NCBI GenBank assembly: GCA_903901915.1
Contig: CAIUSV010000025.1
Location: 1-49,287, forward strand
From: an uncultured Rhodospirillaceae bacterium
Lineage (GTDB): Bacteria; Pseudomonadota; Alphaproteobacteria; Rhodospirillales; Magnetospirillaceae
Reading direction: 5' to 3'
Length of the DNA stretch: 49,287 nucleotides
In this document: positions 16,821-24,348 of the stretch, piece by piece
Numbering within the stretch: position 1 is the stretch's first letter
Layout: each line of letters starts with the position of its first letter
Position numbers and translations under genes: made by a program
The notes under the pieces: model-generated
Seen by the model: the letters and a program-made list of their open reading frames with translations, nothing else
Databases searched by the model: none
Told to the model about the DNA's origin: nothing

Positions 16821-17045
16821 ATGGCCACCAGCAACAGTCACGATCCGCTTTCCATGATCCATCCTCACGACGACTTCCGCCACTGTCCCCATTGCGGACG
16901 CCGCACCCGCCATTCCATCGTCCGCGAGCGGGTGTTGGCACCGGTGCTGTGGTGCATGGGATGTTTCCGCACCCGGACGGGTGACGACGAATCGCATGCC
17001 GCCGCCGCTCCGGCGGTTCGCCCCGCCCTGCGGCTGGCCGGCTGA
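16821..17045 (+). CDS. Small CxxC...CxxC zinc-ribbon-like protein
   Basis: A 74-residue open frame with HCPHCGRRTRHS near residue 21 and WCMGCFRTRTG near residue 44: two CxxC pairs about 20 residues apart, a zinc-ribbon arrangement. The tail after residue 55 is Ala-rich and probably disordered. An AGG four to five bases before the ATG is a modest ribosome site. It ends one base before the convergent murI stop. I do not recognise a family; zinc ribbons of this size often bind nucleic acid or a protein partner. Confidence 0.6.
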   Translation: MATSNSHDPLSMIHPHDDFRHCPHCGRRTRHSIVRERVLAPVLWCMGCFRTRTGDDESHAAAAPAVRPALRLAG

Positions 17046-17046
17046 G

Positions 17047-17871
17047 TCAACCGAGGTCGATGGTCTCGACCTCGGCCGCTTCCAGCGTCCACGGTACGAA
17101 CACGCCGGACACCCGGGCGAAGCGCTCGGGGTCGTCGGTGGCGAGATAGCGGATGGTGCCGGGACGGCCGCTGCGATTGGTCAACCGGCGCAGCGCCAGC
17201 AGGTCCTCGATCACCATGGCGGTGGTGGTGGCGGAATCGACCACCGCCACCTGTGGCCCCAGCAGGCGGGCGAACAGCGGCGCCAGCGGCGGGAAATGGG
17301 TGCAGCCCAGCAACAGGCAGTCGGCGGCGGCGTCGCCGCTGAAAGAGGCGTCCAGGTAGTGCCGGGCGATCTGCTCGGCGATGGTGCCTTCCACCAGTCC
17401 TTCCTCGACCATGGAAACGAACAGCGGGCAAGCCAGTTGGGTGACCCGGGCATTGGGGCGCGAATGCAAGATGGCGCGAGGATAGATGCCGGCCTGCACC
17501 GTGCTTTCGGTGGCGGCGACGACGATGCGGCCGTGGGCCGAGGCGGCGGCGGCGGCGGCGGCGCCCGGTTCGACCACGCCCACCACCGGCAGGCCGGGGA
17601 ACTCGGCGCGCAGGGCGTCGAGCGCATGCGCCGACGAGGTGTTGTCGGCCACCAGCAGCGCCTTGATGCCGAATGACACCAGCCGCCGCGTTGCCGCCAG
17701 GGCATAGGCGGCGACCGTCTGGGCGCTTTTGGTGCCGTAGGGCAGCCGGGCGGTGTCGCCGAGGTAAAGCAACGACTCGCCGGGCAGGCGCTCGCGTACC
17801 GCCCGCAGTACCGTCAGGCCGCCGACGCCGGAATCGAAGATTCCGATGGGCATATGCGCTGTGTCGTTCAT
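17047..17871 (-). CDS. murI: Glutamate racemase homologue with Cys-to-Asp change in active site
   Basis: A 274-residue member of the Asp/Glu racemase family, nominally making D-glutamate for peptidoglycan. The N-terminal IGIFDSGVGGLTVL, LYLGDTARLPYG and C-terminal LLLGCTHFPPL (Cys about 190, His about 192) are conserved. The first catalytic Cys, normally in ACNT(A/S), is an Asp here: residues 74-80 read VADNTSS, and the codon is clearly GAC. Canonical two-Cys racemisation would then be impaired or altered. Length and fold motifs are otherwise normal with no frameshift. It faces a CRP/FNR regulator gene divergently (64-base gap). Confidence 0.85.
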   Translation of the reverse strand: MNDTAHMPIGIFDSGVGGLTVLRAVRERLPGESLLYLGDTARLPYGTKSAQTVAAYALAATRRLVSFGIKALLVADNTSSAHALDALRAEFPGLPVVGVVEPGAAAAAAASAHGRIVVAATESTVQAGIYPRAILHSRPNARVTQLACPLFVSMVEEGLVEGTIAEQIARHYLDASFSGDAAADCLLLGCTHFPPLAPLFARLLGPQVAVVDSATTTAMVIEDLLALRRLTNRSGRPGTIRYLATDDPERFARVSGVFVPWTLEAAEVETIDLG

Positions 17872-17935
17872 GGCGCACTTTTTAGCCTGGATATTCTACA
17901 CTGTCATCAGCCCAACGGATTGGAAGGGGAGAGGA

Positions 17936-18637
17936 ATGACGGCGGCCCTTGACCGGGAGGTTCTGCTGCAACTGCAATTCGCTCCGCTGTTCGCCGGGGT
18001 GGCGGAAAAAGACGTCCGCGCCTTGCTGGACGGCGCCGAGCTGTTGCGCCTGGGGCACGAGGCCTATCTTTACCGCGAGGGCGAGCCGGTCGAGCGGTTC
18101 TATGTCGTGCTGGACGGCCATGTCGAGTTGTCGGTGGACTCGGATGGGCGGCGCAGCGTCGTCGAGGTGGCGCGGCGCCCGGCCGTTCTGGGCGAGGCCG
18201 CCATGTTCGGCGCCGGTCGTTACCTGATGACGGCGCGGGTGCTGACCGGGGCGACCCTGCTGGCCATTCCGGCGGCGGCGTTCCGCGCCCGGCTGGAGGA
18301 ACGGATCGACATCCTGTTCCACATGCTGACGACCATGTCGCTGCGCCTGCGGCTGCTGGTGCGCCAGATCGCCGAGTTGAAGCTGAAGACCACCGCCCAG
18401 CGCCTGGGCAGCTTCTTGCTGACGATGGTGGAGGAAAACGTCGGCGGCAGGATCGAATTGCGCTTTCCCTACGACAAACGGCTGGTGGCCGATCAGTTGG
18501 GGATGAAGCCGGAAAGCCTGTCGCGCGCGTTGGGCAAGCTGGCGAAGGTCGGTGTCGAGTCCCGGCCCGATAATCTGGTGATGATCGCCGATGTGGATCG
18601 CCTGCGGGCGTTCTGCGCCGAGGATGAGGGGGGCTGA
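17936..18637 (+). CDS. CRP/FNR-family transcriptional regulator (first of tandem pair)
   Basis: A 233-residue regulator: a cyclic-nucleotide-binding-type sensor domain (about 10-130), a dimerisation helix (about 125-150) and a winged helix-turn-helix (about 165-220). The recognition helix PESLSRAL (192-199) has the E-x-x-S-R pattern that in FNR/DNR proteins reads TTGA half-sites. There is no N-terminal cysteine cluster, so it is not an iron-sulfur FNR; it fits the heme/NO-sensing DNR/NNR class or a similar one. The start at 17936 has a strong GGGGAGAGGA site. The next gene, a paralogue, begins four bases after its stop. Confidence 0.9.
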   Translation: MTAALDREVLLQLQFAPLFAGVAEKDVRALLDGAELLRLGHEAYLYREGEPVERFYVVLDGHVELSVDSDGRRSVVEVARRPAVLGEAAMFGAGRYLMTARVLTGATLLAIPAAAFRARLEERIDILFHMLTTMSLRLRLLVRQIAELKLKTTAQRLGSFLLTMVEENVGGRIELRFPYDKRLVADQLGMKPESLSRALGKLAKVGVESRPDNLVMIADVDRLRAFCAEDEGG

Positions 18638-18641
18638 ACCG

Positions 18642-19334
18642 ATGGCCGCACTTTCCGTCGCCGATCTCGATATCGTCGCCAAGGCGCCGCTGCTGGCTGG
18701 GCTGGCGCGCCCGGAACTGGCGCTGCTGATGGATGGCGCCCACATTGTCGCCTATCCCGAGATCGAACTGCTGTTCAGCCAGGGTGATCCGGCCGATCGC
18801 TTCTTCGTGGTGCTGGAGGGCCGGGTCAGCCTGTTCGCCCTGACCGAGGCCGGCGATCAGTCGATCATCGAGGTGTTCGATCCGGTGTGCAGCTTTGCCG
18901 AGGCGGCGATTCTGTCGGGTGGCGTCTTTCCCCTCAATTGCGAAGTGGCGGCGGGGTCGCGTCTGGTGCACATGCCGGCGGCGGCGTTCCTGAAGCGTCT
19001 GTCCGATCGCCCGGCGCTGGGCTTGACCCTGCTGTCGGGGCTGGCGCTGTGGCAAACCCGGCTGATCCACGAAATCGCCGAGCTGAAAAGCAAGTCGCCC
19101 GCCCAGCGTCTCGCCACCTTTCTGCTGGCGCTGGCGGCCAAGTCGGGGCAGACCGGACGGGCGCGATTGCCGTTGACCAAGGCGGTGTTGGCCAGCCGTA
19201 TCGGCATCGCCCCGGAAAGCCTGTCGCGTGCGCTCAACCGCCTCAGAGCCTGGGGGGTCGAGACCCGAGGCCGCGAGGTCGAGATCACCGACATCGAGGC
19301 GTTGCGCCGACTGGTCCGCGAGGGCGGAGAATAG
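18642..19334 (+). CDS. CRP/FNR-family transcriptional regulator (second of tandem pair)
   Basis: A 230-residue paralogue of the preceding gene with the same domain order. The recognition helix PESLSRALNRL (191-201) keeps E-x-x-S-R. The two proteins share the dimer-helix pattern IAELK(L/S)K(T/S), so they arose by duplication, yet their sensor domains differ greatly. It also lacks a cysteine cluster suited to an iron-sulfur centre. It lies 94 bases before a DUF2249 gene, with a perfect FNR/DNR-type palindrome between, so one or both proteins probably drive that operon. Confidence 0.9.
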   Translation: MAALSVADLDIVAKAPLLAGLARPELALLMDGAHIVAYPEIELLFSQGDPADRFFVVLEGRVSLFALTEAGDQSIIEVFDPVCSFAEAAILSGGVFPLNCEVAAGSRLVHMPAAAFLKRLSDRPALGLTLLSGLALWQTRLIHEIAELKSKSPAQRLATFLLALAAKSGQTGRARLPLTKAVLASRIGIAPESLSRALNRLRAWGVETRGREVEITDIEALRRLVREGGE

Positions 19335-19357
19335 ACCCGCCGCCCCGGTCCGCCATC

Positions 19358-19375
19358 CCTTGACGGGCGTCAAGG
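19358..19375. promoter_or_regulatory. FNR/DNR-type box, TTGAC-N4-GTCAA
   Basis: CCTTGAC-GGGC-GTCAAGG is a perfect palindrome with 7-bp arms, matching the FNR-superfamily pattern TTGAN-N4-NTCAA in the TTGAC form favoured by NNR/DNR regulators. Its centre (19366.5) is about 41 bases before 19408; a -10-like CACTAT lies at 19396-19401. That is class II spacing for the DUF2249 gene starting at 19428. Confidence 0.75.
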
Positions 19376-19427
19376 TCCGCCGCCCATGCCGGAACCACTA
19401 TCCCCTCAACGACTTTCGAGGCGAACG

Positions 19428-20003
19428 ATGCCGAGTAACCATTGCGACACCAGTGAGGGGGGCGGGCCGCCGGAATGGCTGACCCTGGCCTTGGAAGTGC
19501 CGCCGCTTGACGTCCGTCCGATTCTGGCCGACGGCACCGATCCCTATGCCACCGTCATGGCCTCGGCCGATGGGGTCATCCTGGGCGGTTCCCTGGTGAT
19601 CGACGCTCCGTTCAATCCGTCGCCGCTGCGCCGGGTGATGGCGGGGCGCGGCTTTTCCTCCTACGGGCGCAAGCTGGCCGAGGGCCATTGGCGGGTGTTC
19701 TTCCATCTCGATGGCGGAACCGATTGGGAAAGCGGCGCCGAGGTCGAGGTGCTGCCCGAGGGCGCCATGATCTGGCGCGAGGAAGACGGCATTCATATCG
19801 ACGTGCGCAAGCTGCCGCCGCCTGATCCGCTGCGCGCCATCATCCGCCTGATCGAAAGCCTGAAGGGGGCCGAGACCGTGGTGGTCCACCACGAGCGCGA
19901 GCCGCATTTCCTTGCCCCCGAACTGGCCGAGCGGGGCTGGCGCATCGCCCGCATGGCCAGCGAGGTCGTCAACGTCCGCCTGTGGCTGGAGCGCGAATCC
20001 TGA
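19428..20003 (+). CDS. Protein with two DUF2249 domains
   Basis: A 191-residue protein with two tandem DUF2249-like (TusA/SirA-like fold) units: about residues 25-95, starting LDVRPILADG, and about 122-190, starting IDVRKLPPPDP. DUF2249 proteins recur beside hemerythrin-like, NnrS and denitrification genes, but no reaction is established. I chose the ATG at 19428 because it has GAGGCGA upstream and lies downstream of the transcription start implied by the DNR-type box; an in-frame ATG at 19386 would precede it. It overlaps the next gene (TGATG), so expression is coupled. Confidence 0.85.
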   Translation: MPSNHCDTSEGGGPPEWLTLALEVPPLDVRPILADGTDPYATVMASADGVILGGSLVIDAPFNPSPLRRVMAGRGFSSYGRKLAEGHWRVFFHLDGGTDWESGAEVEVLPEGAMIWREEDGIHIDVRKLPPPDPLRAIIRLIESLKGAETVVVHHEREPHFLAPELAERGWRIARMASEVVNVRLWLERES

Positions 20004-21313
20004 TGTTTCCCGGCAGTCTGATGCTGGGCGCCAACGAGCGCCTGCTTCCCCCCTCGGTTCCCTATCGCTTCTTCGCCGCCGCCGTTGTGTTCCACATCGC
20101 CGCCTGGGCGGTGCTGGTGGCGGCGGGGCCGGACGAAGTAGCCGGCTTCGTCGGCGGTGCCGGTCCGGTGCTGGCGGCGCTTCACCTGATCACCCTGGGC
20201 ACCCTGGCGATGACCGCGCTGGGGGCGGCGATCCAGTTGTTGCCGGTGGCCACCCGCCGGCCGCTGGGGCCGGTGTGGGCCTGCCGGCTGATGTTCTGGC
20301 TGTACGCGCCGGGGGTGGCGGTGCTGGCCGCCGGCTTCGCCGTGATGGTGCCATGGATGCAGCATCTGGGGGGGACCCTGACGGTGTTGGGTTTGGCGGT
20401 ATTCGTCTGGCTGGTGGCCGCCAACCTGCGGCAGGTATCCGATCTGCCGGGCATGACCCGTCACGCCTGGCTGGCGCTGGCGGCGCTGGTGCTGCTGGCG
20501 GCGCTGGGGCTGGCCCTGGTGGTGGATTTCACCACGGGGTTCCTGGGCGGCTTTCTGCCTGATCACGCCGCCGTCGCCGCCGCCCACGCGGTGTTGGCGG
20601 GGTACGGTTTCATGGGGATGCTGGCGCTGGGGTTCTCCTATGTGCTGATCCCGATGTTCGTGCTGGGATCGGCGGTGCCCGACGCGGTGGGGCGGCGGAC
20701 CGCCCTGGTGTCGGGACTGGCCCTGGTGCTGGGGGCCGGCGGTGCCGTCCTCGGCCTGGGCTGGCTGGCGGCGGCGGGCGCGGTGATCGGTCTGGCGGCG
20801 GTGGCGGTCTATCTGCGCGGCATGGCGGCGACCTTGAAGACCCGGATGAAGAAGCGGCTGGAGCCGTTCTTCCGGCTGGTATGGCTGGCCTGGGCGATGC
20901 TGCCGGCCAGCCTGCTGGCGGCGCTGGCGCCGGCGCTGGGGGCGCCGCTCGACCCATGGGCGACGCTGTGGGGCTTCCTGCTGGTGTTCGGATGGCTGCT
21001 CAGTTTCGTCACCGCCATCTTGCAGCGGATCATGCCGTTCCTCGCCTCGATGCATTCGTCGGCCCTGGGCGGCAAGCCGGCGCTGCTGTCCCATCTGGCG
21101 CCGCGGCGGCCGGTGGATATTCACTTCGGCTGCCACCTGGCGGCGTTGGCGCTGATCGCCGCCGCCATTCTCGGCGGTGGTTCCTGGCCGATGCGGCTGG
21201 GGCTTTACGTCGGCCTTGCCGGCTCCGTTTCGTTTGGCGTCTTCGCCGTGCTGGTGTTGCGCCGCTATCGTTCCCACATGAAAGCGGCTGTCGCCGCCAA
21301 CCACAAAGGATAG
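20003..21313 (+). CDS. Polytopic membrane protein, NnrS/heme-copper-like
   Basis: A 436-residue, highly hydrophobic protein with about twelve predicted membrane helices. Conserved-looking elements include LHLITLGTLAMTALGA followed by QLLPVATRRPL, HAVLAGYGFMGMLALGF and LQRIMPFLASMHSSA. Histidines inside or at the ends of helices (in ALHLIT, AAHAVL, IHFGCHL) could bind heme or metal. NnrS proteins are heme-copper membrane proteins of denitrifiers that relieve NO stress; the sequence also recalls stand-alone relatives of heme-copper oxidase subunit I. Context supports a NO-related role, but the exact family is uncertain. Start overlaps the DUF2249 stop. Confidence 0.75.
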   Translation: MFPGSLMLGANERLLPPSVPYRFFAAAVVFHIAAWAVLVAAGPDEVAGFVGGAGPVLAALHLITLGTLAMTALGAAIQLLPVATRRPLGPVWACRLMFWLYAPGVAVLAAGFAVMVPWMQHLGGTLTVLGLAVFVWLVAANLRQVSDLPGMTRHAWLALAALVLLAALGLALVVDFTTGFLGGFLPDHAAVAAAHAVLAGYGFMGMLALGFSYVLIPMFVLGSAVPDAVGRRTALVSGLALVLGAGGAVLGLGWLAAAGAVIGLAAVAVYLRGMAATLKTRMKKRLEPFFRLVWLAWAMLPASLLAALAPALGAPLDPWATLWGFLLVFGWLLSFVTAILQRIMPFLASMHSSALGGKPALLSHLAPRRPVDIHFGCHLAALALIAAAILGGGSWPMRLGLYVGLAGSVSFGVFAVLVLRRYRSHMKAAVAANHKG

Positions 21314-21317
21314 TTCC

Positions 21318-21809
21318 ATGCAGACCCAGACCGGCGCCCTGTTGCATCAGGCCCACATGACCACCATCGAGGCATTGCAGTCGCTGGAGGAATACCTCGG
21401 CGCCAACCGCAAGACTCCGGCGGTGGACGAACTGGCCGGACGGCGGCTGAAGCAGCTTTCGGCCATTCTGCGCTCCGAGGTGGAAAGCCATTTCGGCTTC
21501 GAGGAGAACCACCTGTTCAAGGTCTTCATCGAGCAGGGCGAGACCGGCATCGTCACCATGCTGACCCACGAGCACCGTTCTATTCTGCCGCTGGCGTTGC
21601 AGGTGGCCGATCTGGCCGCCGCCGCCGCTCAGAGCGGCTTCACCGACGCCACCTGGAGCGAGTTCAAGGACGCCGGCGCCGAACTGGTCGAGCGCGAAAT
21701 CTTCCACATCCAGAAGGAAGAGATGGGGTTGCTGTCGGCGATCTCGGCGCTGGTCGATCCCGAAGCCGACGCCGAACTGGCCGAGGTCTACCGCCGCGAG
21801 GTGGGGTGA
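21318..21809 (+). CDS. Hemerythrin-like di-iron protein
   Basis: A 163-residue four-helix protein with a hemerythrin-like metal set: H10/H13, H58 and E62 in SHFGFEENH, H84/H86 in THEHRS, H130 and E134 in FHIQKEE. Relatives include regulators of iron-sulfur repair and NO- or oxygen-binding proteins, but this one lacks the N-terminal ScdA domain of YtfE/RIC proteins. It starts four bases after the membrane-protein stop, closing the operon. An iron-based NO or O2 sensor or scavenger is a fair inference. Confidence 0.87.
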   Translation: MQTQTGALLHQAHMTTIEALQSLEEYLGANRKTPAVDELAGRRLKQLSAILRSEVESHFGFEENHLFKVFIEQGETGIVTMLTHEHRSILPLALQVADLAAAAAQSGFTDATWSEFKDAGAELVEREIFHIQKEEMGLLSAISALVDPEADAELAEVYRREVG

Positions 21810-21815
21810 GGGCGC

Positions 21816-22163
21816 CTATTCCCCGTCCATCACCACGGCCGAGGCCGGCATCACGGTGACGCCCGTGCCGTCCTCGGCCTCGAACACCGCGATGTCGCCT
21901 TCGATACGGTCGTCGCCTTCGACGATGTGGTTGAAGTAGTGCCATAGGAAGGCGACGGCGACCCCCTGGTCGAACTCGTCGTCCTCGTCCAGTTCGTCAT
22001 CGGCGAGGACGGCGAGGTCGCGCAGGATTTCCAGCGACTCGTTGAACGCCTCGGTCAGGTCGGTGGTGCCGTCCAGCACGTTCTTGATGATCTCGTCGTA
22101 TTCGGCGTCTTCCAGTTCGTATTTCCACTGGGCCTTGCCCGAGTCGTAGTAGACCGCGATCAT
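21816..22163 (-). CDS. Acidic 115-residue protein of unknown function
   Basis: The frame starts MIAVYYDSGKAQW at 22163 (in-frame longer extensions are not supported) and ends at 21816, six bases from the convergent hemerythrin stop. About one residue in four is Asp or Glu, with a run ADDELDEDDEFD near the middle. The N-terminal YYDSGKAQWKYEL and C-terminal GTGVTVMPASAVV look like beta strands of a small domain. I do not recognise a family. AGGGAGAG upstream of the ATG is a good ribosome site. It diverges from purU. Confidence 0.75.
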   Translation of the reverse strand: MIAVYYDSGKAQWKYELEDAEYDEIIKNVLDGTTDLTEAFNESLEILRDLAVLADDELDEDDEFDQGVAVAFLWHYFNHIVEGDDRIEGDIAVFEAEDGTGVTVMPASAVVMDGE

Positions 22164-22289
22164 CAAGTCTCTCCCTGCCGGGCCGCAATTGGCGGGACCT
22201 TCGGCGATTTGTCGGAAAAACGCAAGGCCGAGATTGCCCGGCCGGGGCAGGTCGATTATGACTCCCCCTGGGTCCAGAGGAGAGGAAAC

Positions 22290-23150
22290 ATGGCCGACAA
22301 GCAGGTTTGGGTGCTGACCATCACCTGCCCGGATACCGTCGGGATCGTCGCCACGGTCTCGGGGTTTCTCAGCCAGAACGACTGCTTCATCACCGAGGCG
22401 GCACAGTTCGGCGATCCCCTGTCCAACCGCTTCTTCATGCGCATCGTGTTCAACGCCGGGGCGATGACGCCGCCCCGGGGCGAATTCGAGAAGCTGTTCA
22501 CCGGCGTCGCCGCCCGTTTCCAGATGATCTGGAAACTGCACGACGCCGGCCGCAAGGCCCGGGTGGTGATCCTGGTGTCCAAGTTCGGCCACTGCCTCAA
22601 CGACCTGCTGCACCGCTATCGCACCGGGTCGCTGGCGGTGGAGATTCCGGCGGTGATCTCCAACCACCCCGAGATGCGTTCCATCGTCGAATGGCACGGA
22701 ATTCCCTACCACCACCTCGCGGTGGACCGCCATGACAAGGAGGCCCAGGAAGCCAGGGTGATGGAGGCCATCGACCGCGCCGACGCCGATCTGGTGGTGC
22801 TGGCGCGCTATATGCAGATTCTGTCCCAGGATATGTGCGTGCGGTTGCAGGGGCGTGCCATCAACATCCATCACTCGTTCCTGCCCAGTTTCAAGGGCGC
22901 CCGGCCCTACCACCAGGCCCATGCCCGCGGCGTCAAGATCATCGGCGCCACCGCCCACTACGTCACGCCCGACCTGGACGAGGGGCCGATCATCGAGCAG
23001 GGGGTGGAGCGGGTCGACCACACCCACACCCCCGATGATCTGGTGGCCATCGGCCGCGATATCGAGAACGTGGTGCTGGCCCGCGCCGTACGCTGGCATA
23101 TCGAGCATCGGGTGCTGCCCAATGGCTCGAAAACCGTGGTGTTCCGCTAG
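22290..23150 (+). CDS. purU: Formyltetrahydrofolate deformylase
   Basis: A 286-residue enzyme that hydrolyses 10-formyl-tetrahydrofolate to formate and tetrahydrofolate, balancing one-carbon pools. Residues 1-85 form an ACT regulatory domain (TITCPDTVGIVATVSGFL); residues 90-286 are the formyltransferase-type catalytic domain, with INIHHSFLPSFKGARPYHQA and ATAHYVTPDLDEGPII carrying the Asn-His-Asp catalytic set. The ATG at 22290 follows AGAGGAGAGGAA; the 27 residues upstream in frame are not part of the family. Confidence 0.95.
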   Translation: MADKQVWVLTITCPDTVGIVATVSGFLSQNDCFITEAAQFGDPLSNRFFMRIVFNAGAMTPPRGEFEKLFTGVAARFQMIWKLHDAGRKARVVILVSKFGHCLNDLLHRYRTGSLAVEIPAVISNHPEMRSIVEWHGIPYHHLAVDRHDKEAQEARVMEAIDRADADLVVLARYMQILSQDMCVRLQGRAINIHHSFLPSFKGARPYHQAHARGVKIIGATAHYVTPDLDEGPIIEQGVERVDHTHTPDDLVAIGRDIENVVLARAVRWHIEHRVLPNGSKTVVFR

Positions 23151-23519
23151 ATGCGCCCGTGGGTCGCGTTGGCCGGGATCAACGGCGTCATGGCCATCGG
23201 CTTTGCCGCCTATGGCGCCCACGGGGTCGATCCCGCCATGGCGCCGCTGATCGATCGCGCCAGTCAGTTCCAACTGGTTCATGCCGTGGTGTTGCTGTCC
23301 ATCGATCGTCTTGCCGGCGACGGTCGCCGGCTGGCGGCGGTCGCCGGGGGGCTGTTCGTCGCCGGCATCGCGCTGTTTTCCGGCTCGCTCTACCTCAAGG
23401 CGCTGGCTGGGCCGCTGCCGGTTCCGCTGGTGACTCCCGGCGGTGGAATCGCCCTGATGCTGGGGTGGCTGGTGCTGGCATTTTCGTCTTTCGGCCGCGG
23501 CGGTTGGGGGCGGCGATAG
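23151..23519 (+). CDS. DUF423 family small membrane protein
   Basis: A 122-residue protein with about four hydrophobic helices, beginning immediately after the purU stop codon. N-terminal AINGVMAIGFAAYGAHG-type and C-terminal VTPGGGIALMLGWLVLAF segments are the DUF423 (YgdD-like) hallmarks. Function is unknown. The abutting stop and start imply translational coupling to purU, but this pairing may be only local. Confidence 0.85.
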   Translation: MRPWVALAGINGVMAIGFAAYGAHGVDPAMAPLIDRASQFQLVHAVVLLSIDRLAGDGRRLAAVAGGLFVAGIALFSGSLYLKALAGPLPVPLVTPGGGIALMLGWLVLAFSSFGRGGWGRR

Positions 23520-23531
23520 CCGTCCGACCGT

Positions 23532-23560
23532 TTGACTTGGCCCAGCGAATTCGTGATGAT
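23532..23560 (+). promoter_or_regulatory. Candidate divK promoter
   Basis: TTGACT (23532-23537), a 17-base spacer and GATGAT (23555-23560): five of six and four of six matches to sigma-70 elements. It would start transcription near 23567, about 50 bases before divK. Confidence 0.45.
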
Positions 23561-23619
23561 AGCCGCATGGCAGGGCCATCCGTCGGCCGAGGGTCTAGGG
23601 AAGGGTATTGAGGAGTATC

Positions 23620-23985
23620 ATGGCCAAGGTTGTGCTGATCGTTGAAGATAACGATCTGAACATGAAGCTGTTCAACGATCTTCTTCAGGCCAACGGTTAT
23701 GAAACCTTGCAGACCAAGGACGGTCGCGAGGTGGTGGGCATCGCCCGGCGGCATCGCCCCGACCTTATCTTGATGGATATCCAGTTGCCGGAGATTTCCG
23801 GCCTGGAGGTCGCCCGGATGCTGAAGGAGGATGGCGAGTTGAAGGCCATTCCGGTGATCGCGGTGACGGCGTTCGCCATGAAGGGCGACGAGGAGAAGAT
23901 CCTTGGCGGCGGCTGCGAAGGCTATATCGCCAAGCCGATCTCGGTTACCACCTTCCTACAGACCGTCGCCCGCTTCCTGGAATAG
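23620..23985 (+). CDS. divK: Single-domain response regulator DivK
   Basis: A 121-residue receiver domain with no output domain. The phosphorylation Asp is D53 in [10 protein letters not shown], with T83 and K105 completing the site. The N-terminal [17 protein letters not shown] and C-terminal [16 protein letters not shown] segments match alphaproteobacterial DivK, which works with PleC/DivJ-type kinases in cell-cycle and polarity control. GAGGAG precedes the chosen ATG. In many alphaproteobacteria pleD follows directly; here the next gene is a convergent rpmG. Confidence 0.9.
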   Translation: MAKVVLIVEDNDLNMKLFNDLLQANGYETLQTKDGREVVGIARRHRPDLILMDIQLPEISGLEVARMLKEDGELKAIPVIAVTAFAMKGDEEKILGGGCEGYIAKPISVTTFLQTVARFLE

Positions 23986-23987
23986 AA

Positions 23988-24011
23988 AAGGGCGTCCCAG
24001 CGGACGCCCTT
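23988..24011. terminator. Bidirectional terminator between divK and rpmG
   Basis: AAGGGCGTCC (23988-23997) and GGACGCCCTT (24002-24011) form a perfect 10-bp stem with a 4-base loop, between two convergent genes. On the minus strand the stem leads into TTTTCTATT, a fair U-run for rpmG; on the plus strand TTGCCTTGTCTT is weaker. Confidence 0.75.
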
Positions 24012-24062
24012 GCCTTGTCTTGATCGTGAAAAGACCGGCGCGGCCCAGACCGCGCCCGCGCC

Positions 24063-24230
24063 CTACTTGATCTTGGCTTCCTTGAACTGAACGTGCTTGC
24101 GCACGACCGGATCGTACTTGCGGAACTCAAGCTTCTCGGTCGTCTTGCGAGGGTTCTTCTTCGCCACGTAGAAGAAGCCCGTGCCGGCGGAGCTCAGCAG
24201 TTTGATGAGGATGGTGGCAGGCTTGGCCAT
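24063..24230 (-). CDS. rpmG: 50S ribosomal protein L33
   Basis: A 55-residue protein starting [20 protein letters not shown] and ending [11 protein letters not shown], matching bacterial L33, a large-subunit protein near the E site. It lacks the CxxC zinc pairs of the C+ form, so it is the zinc-free type. It is flanked by a promoter (24315-24342) and the shared terminator after divK. Its place beside divK and near rnr is a common alphaproteobacterial arrangement. Confidence 0.96.
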   Translation of the reverse strand: MAKPATILIKLLSSAGTGFFYVAKKNPRKTTEKLEFRKYDPVVRKHVQFKEAKIK

Positions 24231-24314
24231 GGCGAAAATCCCGAAACACGTTGCTGACTGAATTCGATCGGGCCGACCCGCGACGGACGCCGCAGGCAGG
24301 ACACCAGGGCGCGC

Positions 24315-24342
24315 ACCATAGCGATACCGCCAACAGAGTCAA
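24315..24342 (-). promoter_or_regulatory. rpmG promoter
   Basis: On the minus strand TTGACT (24342-24337), 16 bases, TATGGT (24320-24315). It lies in the 118-base gap upstream of rpmG and just after the GGDEF stop codon, giving a leader of roughly 75-80 bases. Confidence 0.6.
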
Positions 24343-24348
24343 GCGCAA

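Noticed and set aside
17872-17935. Search for an FNR-type box in the murI/CRP intergenic gap
   Set aside because: No TTGA-N6-TCAA pair is present; only the 19358-19375 site matches.
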